From assembly GCA_003008705.1 (NCBI GenBank), contig PDUO01000022.1, positions 954,549 to 1,018,548 on the forward strand: 64,000 nt of DNA, read 5' to 3'. Made by a program: the position numbers and the translations under genes. The notes beneath the pieces are model-generated. The model was not told the origin of the DNA. It made no database searches and saw only the letters and a list, made by a program, of their open reading frames with translations. Each line of letters begins with the position of its first letter. Position 1 is the first letter of the stretch. Shown piece after piece: positions 24,072-36,721 of this stretch. Source of the stretch: Pezicula radicicola (Eukaryota; Ascomycota; Leotiomycetes; Helotiales; Dermateaceae).

Positions 24072-24993
24072 GGGATGTTTTTGGGGGGTAGCTTTGAGGA
24101 CTTGGTATATTGGGTTGGGCTGGAATGAGGAATGGGGAATGGGGAATACAACGCTATTGTGACATGATAGTAATAATTGGAGTAATTGGAGTATTTTGGA
24201 AGTGCGATCTATGGTCAGATCTTAGTATAGAATTAAATAGGATGTTACTTAGCTATAATCCTAACAGCTTTCTAGGCTGAGGCTAATCTAGCTCGGGTAG
24301 TGTAGAAAGAGGTAAGTGGTGAAAATAGAATAGCTAGCCTGACAAATTACTCTAGTACTACACTCCTAGTAGGAGTTACTGCAACAGCTAACTACGAATT
24401 TCAATATAAGTAGAGGATTAATAGTCTCCTTCTACATAACAGTGTTTGCTATTTTCTCCACCATTGCGTTATGTTGTCGCTATTCAAGTGCAAGGTAGAT
24501 AGTGAGTTGATTTGGCATGATCATTATATGTTTCACGTGATATCGCGCATACTGTAAAGTTGACGCGCGCGTCCTGGCCTCTTTCATTTCCGAGCGTCAA
24601 GGGCCTCAGTAAATCAGACCGTGTGCTTCATATAGTACAGTACCTCTCAACTTTTAGAGCTTCTCCCCTCAAAGAATCGAGAGCATATGTGAGCTTAGGA
24701 GTGCTCTTCCATTACCATCGCTTCGACTTCATCAACTTCCTGACGACGACTATGGCTGCTGTATGATGAGCCTTCTCTCAAACTTGGAAACAAACATCAC
24801 ATACTGATACACGATAACAGCCTGGGCCAGGAAGCTCAGTTACCCCTCCATCGCAGCAACGGGAACATGTTTTGGTGCTGAACCCTAGCCTAGCTGTAGG
24901 GCGGAGCAGTACACCCGTCGGTATGTTTCCAAGTAAACTTGCAAAGGACAAGTTCTCTAATTCCACTCAGGTGAGCCAAACGGCGATATACTG
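24072..24993. other. Intergenic region
   Basis: About 920 bases with small direct repeats (GGAATGGGGAATGGGGAATA near 24125; AGTAATTGG units near 24176). It holds the SUR7-like 3' UTR and the promoter of the acidic protein gene. An extra upstream exon of that gene (for example from the ATG at about 24921) cannot be excluded. Confidence 0.4.
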
Positions 24994-26458
24994 ATGCAAG
25001 ATGCCCCCGTCCGCGAAGTCTCACCAACCACCTCCGACGTCGACGAGGAGTACATGTCCGACGAAGATGACACTGACGAGGACCTCGATCGTGATATGGA
25101 TACAGAAGAAGAAGAGCGTGAGAAGGAGCTCCGTCCAGTGAATCGATGTGAAGATCTGGGAGAAAAGATTATTCTCGCATTCCCAGACACCGGGGAATAC
25201 GAGGATGATGAAGCCCGCGACATCTTTGATGATGGTCTTGAGGACGACGACTCCGATTCGGATAGTGATGTGAGCACCAATTTCGAGGAGCTATCCGAAC
25301 CTGACACTATAACTCGAGTTGTGCGAGTCAAATTGGAGGTGAAGGCAGACGATGAGGACGAATTTGAGGACAACGACGAAGAAGATGCATATAACAGCAC
25401 CTCTTCAGAGAACGAGGACGAAGAGGAAGAATTGTCAACTCCCGAAGAGAGCATGCAGCGGACTGGCGGTGATGTACAGAGTGGTGGAGCTCAGGACAGC
25501 AATGAATCTGAACCCACCGAAATTCCCCCAATGCCTCCAAAGTCCTTTGCTAAGCTCGAGGAGCAACGTTATCAGCTTTTATACCAAAAGTCCGGACGCA
25601 GAGAATATCGCTCGCTACAACAAAATACTGACAGCTGTCGCTGGCAGCTTCTGGAATTGGAGGAAATTAAGAGAGATCTTGAGGAACGGATATCTAAAGC
25701 CAAGCGGGATATCGAACTTGCGGAGAACGACCAACAGGAAGCTGAGGCCACAATTAGTGCCAGTCTAGAACACTCCGGCATTTCCCAAGAACTTTACGAC
25801 TCATATCTAATCTTCTGCGAGTCATTAGATCCGGAATATGGTCAGCGAGGAGGATTCTCAATTACCTGCAACACAGATCATGGAGCTTCATACGTCGGTT
25901 ATGATCCCGAATTCGCAATTTTCAAGAATTGCGTTGAGATTCCATATAGCCATTGCAACTTCCGTTGCGAGGCGTCGTATTTTACTGGTTGGTATATCCC
26001 GTCTGACAAAAGGGATTACGTTGTAGAATTCTGGCCTCTCAAAGCCCCCGAGCCATTGACAGGTTCCGAGGTAACGTGGGGTGAGCAATACGTATGTCTA
26101 ATCTTATTACCATTCCCATTGCTTCTCAGGGCCTGCAGCGTCCAAACCTTCCCTTTTCAATTTTCAATTCGTCCTATCGACTAACGCTTTCTAGCCCGAA
26201 TTGTATGAACTCGCCATTGCTGCTGCCCGTGCTGGGTCTGAAGCAGCCATGGAGATGCTCATTGCTTTGCCTGATATGAACTCTATCTTTGGCGGCGGCT
26301 GGCTTTTCGAATATCAATTTGAAGAGGCATTGTCAAACCATCCGATTGTGGGGAAGAGATGGAGATTCAGAAGCGCCCATAAGATCGATAAGCCGTGTAC
26401 AACAGAGGAGAAAAGAAAAAGATTGCTACTCATGTTAGCGCCTGAAAACATCGGATAA
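24994..26458 (+). CDS. Acidic, coiled-coil protein of unknown function
   Basis: About 453 aa from exons 24994..26091 and 26195..26458; the phase-0 intron has a CTAAC branch site. The first ~160 residues are extremely acidic (runs of Asp/Glu such as YMSDEDDTDEDLDRDMD), then a charged helical stretch (LEEIKRDLEERISKAKRDIE) predicts a coiled coil. The C-terminal half is folded-looking, rich in aromatic residues and Cys (SITCNTDHGASYVGYDPEF; YSHCNFRCEASYFTGWY), and ends with a helical basic tail. I do not recognise a family; no zinc-finger spacing or enzyme motif is clear. Acidic N-termini of this kind occur in histone- or nucleolar-binding proteins, but that is only an analogy. The start could lie in an upstream exon. 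Confidence 0.6.
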
Positions 26459-28303
26459 GGATACACAGCAAATGGCGTTATTGGAAACCTAGTCAAAACT
26501 AGCGGCGTATGAAAGGCACATGAGTGGTTACTTTATGTTTGTGAGCAGTTATGAGGTAAAGCTCTTGGGATTGTGGCGAGGAGTTCGGTTCATTCTTCTT
26601 ATTTCTCCTTTCTTAGCTTTACAAATCGCTCTCTCGCTGAACACTTGAAAGGATTTAAGCGATAAAGTAGATTAGGCCGCTTTAGCGAAGTGAGTTCAAG
26701 TCAAGTGAATCTTCTGCATTAACAGAGTCACTTCAAGCTAACTAAGATAGTGAATGATGGCGCTTCTTGAGTACTGTTACGTTGTATGTAAATTTAGTCA
26801 CGATGTGAAATAAGTTCCCGGTTTTAGGAATGAAATTAAATATTAAGCGAGCTAGTGCTAATGGTATACCTACCAGTACCCTACCTATCAGTTCTGCGTA
26901 TATCAACACTATTACTATATTGCAATAGTATATGACGTAACCTAGCGGCTTAAATAGCTGCCCGGAGTAATATATAAAATAAGCAACGTAATTTTATATT
27001 ATGTGTCCAGTACAGAGAAATGAGAGCTTGAGGCTGACTATATGTAGTAGCTAAGTGAGAGCAAATAGAACTTCGTTATTTCTGCGGTGTATCATAGTTC
27101 AAGGCCCATTGTATAACTCTCCCTGCCCCTACCTCAAGTAGAAACACCGTGGCAGGTCAGAATAAATTCTTTTTTGTAGACATACTCGGGATCTCTAAAC
27201 TTCGAATAAAGTATCCCTTGCTAAGGTGACTTGCTCCTACAACACCTCAGCACCTAACTAAGATTAGAATACTCCTGCCTAAACCTCATAGCAGCAAAAC
27301 TAAACAAACCTCCATTTAATGGCTGGTTCTGGATTTGAATAAATTGCATAATATAAGTCAGATCAGCCTGCGTGAGATCCGAATCATTTTCTATGCTAGT
27401 CTTTCTAGTGGAAACGGCATTCGTGATGTATTCTTCCATTTTATACTGCTTATATGTAAAGAAGGAGTGGTATATCCACGTGTTGTAACACTGTAACCAC
27501 CCGGTACAAGCAGCGTTGCCACCTGTGATAGGTGTGGGGTAAAATAGATCTTGATCGAGGTTATTACTGGCATCATGATATGGTTAGAAGATTAGGTGTA
27601 CAAAGTTTGAAGATAGGAAGGTACGAAAAGGGGAGAGGGTGGGTTACAAGATGTCTTTCATGCGGGTGTTTACTGTTTGGAATACACCTAGTACACTGTT
27701 TTTGTTTGTATATGCAAATGCCACTTTTAATGTGAGGAGCGTAAACATTAGTAGTAGCTTCTAAATAGTTAGGCTAGCAGGTAACACTCTTGATTAGTGC
27801 CGGAACTATCGCCTACAATCGACAGAGCTAGCTCTCTCCTTGGAAGCTGCTGCTCTAACTCCTCGATTTTTCTATGTACCCCGATCTCCTCTTCAAGGAA
27901 AAAGGTTCCTCAGACTACTCGTCAGGCCTAAGCGCTATTTCACACAATGGATCCGCCGGTAGATTAGCGATTCAAATGTTCTAAAAGTACTTTAAAAAGA
28001 TGAGTAATTTGGTTTCTCTCATTGGTTTTCGAGCGCCACATTCGGACATCGCTCCCCGCCTTCCAGACACATCATCTTATATTTCTCTTTTAGTAAAGGG
28101 ATACATCCGCCCCGATATATTTCCTTGGCAACTACATCAGAGAAGCAGATTAGTAGGACGATTCGAGATATTTTTTCTTTAATATATCAAGTCTGTGTTG
28201 CACTTGGTTTACCGTCGTTATAAGCCCAAACCCGCACTTTCTTGAAGGCACGGGATATCAACCCCGCCTCCCCTCCCGCTCGCGAATCAACTCAAATATA
28301 AGG
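26459..28303. other. AT-rich intergenic region
   Basis: About 1.8 kb, strongly AT-rich with many TA/AT steps (for example 26840-27010). Frames such as 27254-27439 (minus) and 27532-27735 (plus) are short and motif-free. I see no gene. Confidence 0.5.
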
Positions 28304-30334
28304 ATGGAGTTGTATCAGCATGTTCCATTACAGACACAGCGATCCATTCGTATTCTCAGGCTCGCTCCGTCCGTAAATCACGATTCCCAGATACATGGCC
28401 AACTGGTTGAAGTCAGTCTCGATAATAATCCGAAATACGAAGCACTGTCCTACGTATGGGGTCCTCCACAACCTGAACGCTACATAGAGTGTCATGGCTT
28501 GAAACTTCGCATTACTGCAAATTGTGAAGCAGCATTGCGTCGCCTTCGCAATCGATGTTGCCCGAGGAACTTGTGGATTGATGCAATATGTATCAACCAG
28601 ACTTCTATTCCCGAAAAAAACATCCAATTGCGTTTAATGGCGGATGTCTACAGGAAATCTAAGAGAGTTCTTGTCTGGCTTAGCGAAGGCAGTCAGACGC
28701 TTGACAGGACATTTGGGAGTTTTCGCACATTCGAGCTTTTCAAGAAGATGAGGCTGCCAGAACAAGTATTACGACGTTACTTGGAAAGATCAATGCTAAA
28801 GAATATACAATGGAGTGTAGGTCAGTCATCAGCTCTAGCAGATATTAAAGGCAGACCAGGCTGACTACAAACGGACCATCGAACTGAAAGGCCTTCTAAA
28901 GATATCACTTTAGAACCTTTTGTGCAAGATTATTTTGTGAGGATCTGGACAATCCAAGAAATTGCACTGGCGCAACGAGCTTCCGTTCTTTGCGGGAGAG
29001 TAAGGATCTCGTGGCAAAGTCTGGTCTCTATCTGCTCGCACTTCCATAAACAGAATTTGCTTACCAAGTCGTCACTGGAACCAAAGGCCTGGGCAGGTCT
29101 TGCCGCACACTTTTTGACGGAGAATAGATCATGGAGCACCGCATCAGTGCTTCATAAAAGAAATAGACACCTCGAAGAGCTCTACGAGCCACCGGACTTT
29201 CTTAGAGCCCTCGAGTACGCAAAGTATCTGGACGCAACTGATGCAAAAGATAAAGTCTACGGTCTTTTTTGGACCCTTGGGGATCTTGATTTAATGAAGG
29301 CTGACTATGCAAAGTCGGTCCAGCAAATTTATCTGGAGACCTCTAGCGCTGTCATCACAAAGCTTGGAGCATCGACAAGATCGCTCGATCTTTTGATCTT
29401 TGTTAATAGTTATGGCCGTCGACCAGACCTTCCATCCTGGGTTGTCGATTGGTCGGATCCGAAACCGTTTGAAATCTCCTCATCAGACTTTCAAGCATCC
29501 CGAATTAATGAGAGCAGCCGTCCACGTATTATCCAGGGTCAAGGAATGCTGGAACTGTTTGGATGCTCTTTTGACCAGGTGGAGCACCGAGAAGGGCCGC
29601 TGAACCATAGTATCGAGATGGGAAGGCTTCCCGAAGTACCGCACCTTATGGAACATGATCCGGAAATACTCTCTACTTCGCCTGACCACACAGAGCAAAT
29701 TGAAGGCATAAGGCGATGGATCTCAAATGTTTTGAATTTCTCTGAAGGGCATGACGAACAACCCTACCCAACTGGGGTGGCTCAACTTACAGCCTTTATG
29801 AGTTGTCTTATCCTGGGCGATGACTCGCAATATCACTGGGCAGCGTCCGACTTCCATAAAAAGTGGATTCAGCTCGTCAAGGTGATGGATCCACGACTAG
29901 ATTCGCAGCTCTGGATTGAAGATGTGGTTTCGTTGCTCAAAGAAATAATGCCGCACCTGGGTGATCTGTCACTTGTAGTGCGTAGAACGGTAAGCTTCAA
30001 CCTTAACCCAGAACGACCCCCATCAGTGCAGCGGACCTGGGGCATTTTGGCCGTGCTCACGATGACGGGCTTGATTGGTATTCATCGCTATACTTTAAAA
30101 CTGAATACCGGACGAGCCTTCTTTACGACCTCTACCGGGTACATGGGATCTGCATTTCATACTATTCAGGAAGGCGACACAGTGGCGCTTTTTGCCGGTG
30201 CACGCCATCCTATGATAATTCGCCCGGTGGGAGAATACTATCATCTCGTGGGTCCAGCTTATATTCATGGGATAATGTACGGAGAAGCATGGCCGAAGGA
30301 TGAAAGAAGGCTAAGGAAATTCACGCTTATATAA
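28304..30334 (+). CDS. HET-domain protein (heterokaryon incompatibility type)
   Basis: About 645 aa from exons 28304..28820 and 28914..30334. The HET domain is complete: YEALSYVWG (residues ~45-53), the NLWIDAICINQ block (~89-99), IQLRLMADVYRKSKRVLVWL, and, across the intron, YFVRIWTIQEIALA. The intron is chosen because its removal joins these blocks in frame; read-through stops at once. A C-terminal ~450-residue region follows, with EYAKYLDATDAKDKVYGLFW and YAKSVQQIYLETS, typical of long HET proteins, ending in a segment (GDTVALFAGARHPMIIRP, EYYHLVGPAYIHGIMYGEAW) often seen in this group. HET proteins can trigger cell death upon recognition of non-self; what this copy recognises is unknown. 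Confidence 0.9.
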
Positions 30335-31279
30335 CTTCCTACTTACAGACCTGGACTATATTCCAAAACGGACGGACTCTGCCCTCAGTCCAGTTCTCTG
30401 GTCGCTGTTTATCTATGGCCCTCACTGCCTGCTTGTGAACTATTTCTTTTCCCGAACACCCGACAGTTATGTAACGGAGCCGATTCACCGAAATCACTCT
30501 CCATGACCAGAATGCCATATCTTCACACATCGGATCGATTCTAACATCCAACTATGCGTGTTGACGTCCATACGAGTAAATCATCCTCGAACGCCAAGTA
30601 CGTCCGACTATAATAACAGCACAAAGGCGTACATCCTTCCGGGCTTCAATGCCACAAACCTGCATTGGCAACACAACGAAAACAACTCCAACTCGAAAAC
30701 CTTGTGTTCATGATCATTAAAATGAGAGGAAAAACTAGTCGATCGATAGGATTGCACATACTTTGGAATCCGGTTTAAACTTACGCACCAGAAGCATTAG
30801 TTTGTCTGCGGGGATAACTCTAGTTATTTGCAATGCAGAGAAGCAGATCGACAATGTCGGCTATTTGAATCATTTCTGTTTTCACTTCAGCCACAGCATC
30901 AATGCAAGTTCGCAGAGATTTTTTACGTTGTGTATTTTATACATCGACTACATAGGATTTCGAGGGATAAAAAGTGAGAGCCAGACAATAATCACAGTGT
31001 TGATGATCAGGTTCTACTCTAACACTCTTTCGCGATCTAGTAACTCCCATAATTACACGACTGTTGTCGCATATGAAATGATCAATGGGAAGGTTCCTCG
31101 CAGCGGAGTGCCTGGAGGCACGCGATTGATTAGTGTGCTTGCGCTAAAGAATTTAGGCGTTAATAACGCAGAATCCCCGACTTTAATTCATGGATCAAAT
31201 TACTCTTCTCATCATAGTTGTAGTATTGACAACGTCATCAAATGCATCGATTTGAATTGGGTCGGACGTATCAATTGTG
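30335..31279. other. Intergenic region after the HET gene
   Basis: Nearly 950 bases. A plus-strand open frame at 30763-31314 (183 codons) has no domain or signal I can place, and its end runs into the antisense HET remnant, so I do not call it a gene. Confidence 0.4.
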
Positions 31280-31665
31280 TGAAGAATGGTCGATGGGGCT
31301 ATCCAAAATCATGATGCAACATCTTTCAGAAGGTCTGGTTCTTTTGCCACGCACTATGCTTTGCGAAGGGAAGGAGACCGGGGCCGGGTCCCCATTTCGT
31401 GAGTCGGAGTCCATTGTTGGTGTACATGGGATCCTGCTTGTCTCCAAACATTGTTGAGCCAGAGAGTAACTCCCCAAAGTTATCTCCTTCAAAATCCCAG
31501 TTAAGACTGACAACATGAAGCCGAGTGGAAATTGAAAAAACATGCGGCCGCTTTGAGCATCGTACGCCATGATAACATGAATGGGCATTGCGTGGTATGG
31601 CAGCACACACTCCTGAACAGTCCAAATTCGAGTCCACCAATTTACTTAGGCCATAGATCCAAGCG
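31280..31665 (-). pseudogene. HET-domain gene fragment
   Basis: On the minus strand the translation VNWWTRIWTVQECVLP is preceded directly by a TAA. This is the late HET-domain block (WxRxWTxQE) of fungal incompatibility proteins. Following residues, in two competing frames (HAMPIHVIMAYDAQSGRM and NWDFEGDNFGELLSGSTM), suggest further frameshifted HET-protein sequence. The earlier HET blocks (SYxWG, WIDAICINQ) are absent nearby. It lies about 1 kb from an intact HET gene on the other strand but the two share no long match that I can see. Confidence 0.45.
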
Positions 31666-32324
31666 AAGAAACAATAAGCTTGTCATGCATCTTATTTGTT
31701 TGACCTCCGTCTAGCTTGAAAGGTGAAAGTTCGCCGAGGTGAGTATCCTCAGATAACTCCTCACTCCAACTGCAAGCTATACTAAATTAGGCCAGTCGTG
31801 CAGTGGGTGACTAATTTCTAGGGAAGACCACCTGCACTTCACAGCCTCGTCCAATCCGTTGATTGCGGTAACTAAACCAACCTTGAACTTCCCTCTCTGA
31901 CCACCAGTCATGAAGGCACACAGAGGATGACTAATGATTTCGCGTTGGTGAGGGAGTGGATGCTGTGCGTGGATGGTGGAAGGCGGGTGAGCGAGAGTGA
32001 GCTAAGTGACAACGAGTTGCTTGGGAAGCACATAGAAATAAGTTAGAATCTAAGCTAAAAAACACTACTTCTAATTAAAGAAAACTATCTTGAGTAACTT
32101 AGCATAACTTATCTAATTAAGTGTAAATGACTAGAAGAAGGTGAGCAAATTAATATAAGCATAAGAGTCAAGTAACTTAGAAATCGTACGTAGTATAGGT
32201 GTAATAAACATATCAACTCAGGTTAAATATCATAGAATGGCACTATACACGTTTCATAGTTTAGCTATCTTCTATATATAAGGTATGGTTAATATGAAGC
32301 CGATCATCTATCCAACTGGATTCT
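31666..32324. other. Intergenic AT-rich stretch
   Basis: About 650 bases. From about 32030 to 32230 the sequence is rich in AGCTAA/CTTAG-like words and TA steps, resembling decayed repeat. It includes the 3' UTR of the oligopeptide transporter at the right end. Confidence 0.45.
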
Positions 32325-35308
32325 CTAATGCCACGTCCCATTGGCAGGTCCAAACATACCACTATCAGGAAGTGGTAACCAAGGCAATTCATTGCCATCT
32401 GCAGTGTTGAGATACACAGTGTTACCCCACCAATCTGGGAAAACACCTTCAAGAATAAGTTAGCACCCAACAAGATCAGAGGAACATGTAACATACCTCC
32501 AGGATAAGTAATTGTGAAGAATATAATGATTGCTGACAGCGCCAGTCCAGTATCGAGAGCTGCGGCAAGAATATAGTTGTATTTTGACCACCATGCAAAC
32601 CATTTGCCCTTGATCCACCAGTTGAAGATCACATTTACCAATGCCCAACTGCTGTAATTAATACCAGTCGCTGGCGGGACCTGAATGGGTGTGGTTAGTC
32701 ATTATCAACAAAGTGAAGTATGCTCCTTGTAATAAGGCGATGAATGGTATCAAACTTACGTTGTAGGTGCCCACGAAGATAAGAGGCCAATTAATGAGTC
32801 GAATCCAATCCCTGGACGACCCGTCGGACTTCTTCCAGTATTTCCAAATAACCCAAGTAATAACGGGCATAAGTGCGCCTATCCAGAAGAAGTGAAGCAG
32901 ACCTGAATAGATCTTGCCGATGGAATAAACACGTCCAGGACCAATTGCTCCCCAGATGATTGAGGACGAGAAAACGGTGCGCCCATTAGGGCAGGTAAAG
33001 CCACTAGATTGATCGGAAGAGCAGATATCCTTGACATTACCCAACATCCACAACGTTACACCAACTTGAGTTAAAGCTCCAAGGATGGTTGCGCTGCCTT
33101 GTGCAAAGAAGAGCGTTCGAGGTGCGATCTTCATGTAGTGACCAAGCTTCATGTCTGCGGCAAAGTACAGACCTTGTCCAACAACATCAGTGGAGAGGAT
33201 CTTGAAGATCATGTTTGCCATTGGTCGTCCGTTGAACATGTATCCACCAACAAACTCAGAAAGTACATTGAGTTGATTAGCGTCAACGTTTGTGATGCCC
33301 TGAATGATTCCGCAGGGAATCATATAGAGCGCAGGGATAGAGGTAGCAAGAAGAATGGCCCACCAAGGGAGCGTCGTATCGTAGACTTCGACCATAACAA
33401 TTGAGAGCATCATGACGATTAGTGTGAGTGCTCCGTACCAGTACCATGGAGTATTGCGGTACATTCTCATGAGCCGGGCATGGATATCAAGCTTTGTCCG
33501 TCCCATCAACGCGTCCTTGATCTGAGTTCCATGCCAAAGGTAAATGTGGACGGGAACTGCAGTCAATGAAGCGAAGGAAATGCCGTATACAAACGCAAAG
33601 GTAGCAGGGAGGAATGCTGGGGAGTACGCTTCGTATTTAGCAACGTCAAAGGTGTTGTCTGTCAAGACTTTAGAGACATTATAACTAAAAGAAGTTAGAT
33701 TAGGACAATAGGCATATGTAGGACAAAGAAAAATCGCTTACACAGATGCGGTGTTATCGTAGAGATCTGCTGTGCAGATTGGTAAATATGCTGTATTCCA
33801 TACGTTGGAATAATACAGCCCTGGAGTTACTATCCAAAAGAACACTACAAACCCTGCAAAGACATTCATTGCTGCCCAAGACGGAGAAAGAAGAGGGTTA
33901 GTGTTATATGCAATCTGGGACCAATCGAAAGTAATCGGCGACAAGCCGAGTCCAGAAACCATGCCAAAAAGATGGTTCACAACCAGGTTGTTGGGGACTA
34001 TCCAGCAGATGAATGTAAAGTAGGAGAGCGCCGTGAACATCAATCCTGGGAAGAAATACCAAACACCTGCTCCAACCATCACATACATAAAGAACCGAAG
34101 GCGGCTGATCTTCCAGCCATTTGCCATGGCATTGGCTCGGGAGTGCAATGTTGACAAAAGAGCACAGTTGGACAGAACTCCTGGCCAGATAATTGATGCC
34201 GGTTCCACAAGCCACGGCGAGGCAAGACCAGCAACACCGAATCCCATAAGCTGACAGCATAGGACAATCAGAATTTCGAACCCTGGCTTTAGGTCAAAAG
34301 AGTAGAACGCCTTGCCTGCTTGAATGATATTTGTGGCATCTGCAGCTCCGAATCTATAACTTCAGGTTAGTGGCATTTTCATTGTGCGTTCAGACCATAG
34401 CTAGAACAGTTCTAAAGCATAGATGAAGCCATTATATAGTAGGTTCTACCACTCGGTCGGCTTCAATCAATACGCAACAAGGCCGTAGCTTTTGGAGGAC
34501 ATTTTGACACAATGACCACCTCTACTAGTAGCAACCAAGCCCGGGAAACCCAGAGCGCTCTTTACTGCAACAATTTGGAAGTTCTGTACGCAACTTCTAT
34601 TCCTAATGCAAATTTACTTGCTAATAGGGACAGCTTTGAGCCGTACCAAATTAAGAAAGAGTGTACGTACCCAAAAGAAACATTGCTCATAATTGTGATA
34701 ACGGTGTGTTCCTTAATATTGAAATGGCGATCGGGGTTAATGCACCATTGTCCAAACCTTCCGAGATCAACAGTATATAGAGGCAGTGTTTTCGCTAATG
34801 CAACGCCAAAGGGATATGCGAGCAACTCTGCAACCAGAGCCACGATGTGTACGGACGGGTATCGCAAACTGAAAAACTGATTGATACCAGAGCCGAGAAT
34901 GGTGAAGAGGAATCCTAGTAGCCACATACGTAGAGTGTTGACCGGTATGGCTTGATCGTCAATACTAAAAGAAAAATCATTAATCTAGAAATAAACCTGG
35001 CCCATTGAAAGAGTGCTTACTCAGGAACAACAGCTCGAACTAGAGCACAATCAGCCGACAGAACATATACCAAGCGTCATTGACAATTGAAAATTACCTT
35101 CAGGGAATGGGGAATGGTCTGCGGCATAATCTTCCTCCAAACCATCTTTCAAGACCAAGTCCAAGTCGACCTCCAACTCCTGCAAGTGGCCATGCTCCAG
35201 CGCAGATTCGTCATTGCCGGTGTTTACGATTGGTATGGACGTCTTCTCGTCTAGCTTCTTCTCGTCGAGGTCACCGTCTGATTCGTGGGGGGGTGTTAGG
35301 GCCTCCAT
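32325..35308 (-). CDS. OPT-family oligopeptide transporter
   Basis: About 788 aa, exons read as 35308..35098, 35039..35021, 34964..34671, 34353..33742, 33684..32760, 32680..32497 and 32446..32325; phases close. OPT proteins are plasma-membrane, proton-coupled importers of small peptides (some take siderophores or glutathione). Diagnostic blocks are SPFPEVRAVVP before the first helix, the NQFFSLRYPSVHI segment, TIMSNVSFG, then IVPNNLVVNHLFGMVSGLGL, YFAADMKLGHYMKIAPRTLF and the ending FPDWWGNTVYLNTAD. About 14-16 hydrophobic helices can be seen. The N-terminus is acidic and cytosolic. Exon 2 is only 19 nt, and the intron between exons 3 and 4 (317 nt) is much longer than its neighbours. The substrate is not determined. 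Confidence 0.92.
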
Positions 35309-36721
35309 TGCGAACTTGCCAAGGCTGTGCGATTGAAAAGCAACACCAAGCGGTCATAAGCAGTGGCCAAGAGACGGCAGGATAGGTAGGTATATATGCA
35401 CGCTGAGAAAACAAGATTCTGGTAGCAACGATAGCTATATCATACCGTACCAGCATACCTAGCTAATCTGCAGCAACCCCGCAGAACTCCCGGCGAAAGG
35501 ACATCGGATTCTGCCGGTGGTCTGTCTGCTTCGCACTCAAGACGCCTGAAAGAACGATAAGAGGACAGACAAGGTTTACGACATTCCATGGTCTATGAAT
35601 TGGCCGCCGTTCAATGGAAGCTTCTGTTTGGCTTGGATGCAGATGTCTGGGGAACGAGGGCCTTGGCAGGTGAAGAGAAGGGTGGTGGTGGTGCGCTGAT
35701 AAGAGAAATGACCTTCCCCCAAACAGTTCGACTTACAATTGATGATAAGATGGTGCCGTAATTGAATTGGATTTGCGCAAAGCAACGCTCACAATGCACT
35801 GCCAATGCTGTGAACCCCATGGGCTACCTATAGTAGTCCATCACCAATTACTGTACAAGCGCTGTAGCGCCGAAGAACGGAAGTCCCAAACAATGAAATG
35901 GATGAGATCGTAGTGTCGTCGTAACTCAGCCCGAGAGATAAGAGAAACACCCGGTGCTCCACTACGGTAAAGGGGAATGGTTTGGTTTGCCGACGGGGAC
36001 CCACGTACAGTATCCATCAGGTGATCCTGGGCAGTTAAGAATATACTTCCCGACAAAGGTCTGGACAACACGAGAGCATGTTGAGCACTATGTTCAACAC
36101 CAAGTCCTGGTGCCCAAGTGCAGTCAGTTCCTCCCATCTGCTGCTGCCCCATATACTATCGTCGTTATCTCTATCATGACCGCAATGCCCAACGCTAGCC
36201 CGTATTTATCCATTGTTTCTCCATCTACTGCAGCTGTCCAATCTCCCAAGGAAGCCCTCATCCTCTTGATCGTACATGCTCCTGGGAGTTGCTGTGATAT
36301 CGCACACGGATTGTGGGAAAACATAGGCTCGAGAGTCCTCACTCGGTCGTGTTGATGGTGGTGCTCCTTGTTGCCATACTCGTAGAATTGTCACTTTGAG
36401 GGAAAATGCCTCCAACTGCTGCTGGGCTTTTCATCTTCGAAGAACATGGCTATTTCCAGTATTTGTGCGTAGCACGAATGGCGATGCGCAATCATCATAA
36501 TAGTGGACTTTTCTTCGATGAATGTTAGTATGTCAAACACGGAGGATGGATGGTCGAGGGGAGGCTAATAAATAATGAACCCAGAGGCCGTGATGCTTGT
36601 CGTGCCCTGTAAGCGCACGCCGCCTTCGAACTATATCCCGTCTTACATGCACTATAAATATAAACACACACCCAGCCTTTACATCAACGGACAAGACTCT
36701 GTCCTCACAACCTCCCATCAC
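35309..36721. other. Intergenic region upstream of OPT gene
   Basis: About 1.4 kb holding the OPT promoter and the MFS carrier 3' UTR. Overlapping open frames on both strands (35576-35820, 35954-36355) have no motif. I see no gene. Confidence 0.5.

Noticed and set aside
24957..25454. Ser-rich 165-codon minus-strand frame
   Set aside because: Antisense shadow of the Asp/Glu-rich coding sequence of the acidic protein.
30763..31314. 183-codon plus-strand open frame downstream of the HET gene
   Set aside because: No domain, signal or intron logic, and its end overlaps an antisense HET-domain fragment.
35576..36415. Several overlapping frames upstream of the OPT gene
   Set aside because: They occur in nearly every phase with no motif; typical chance frames.
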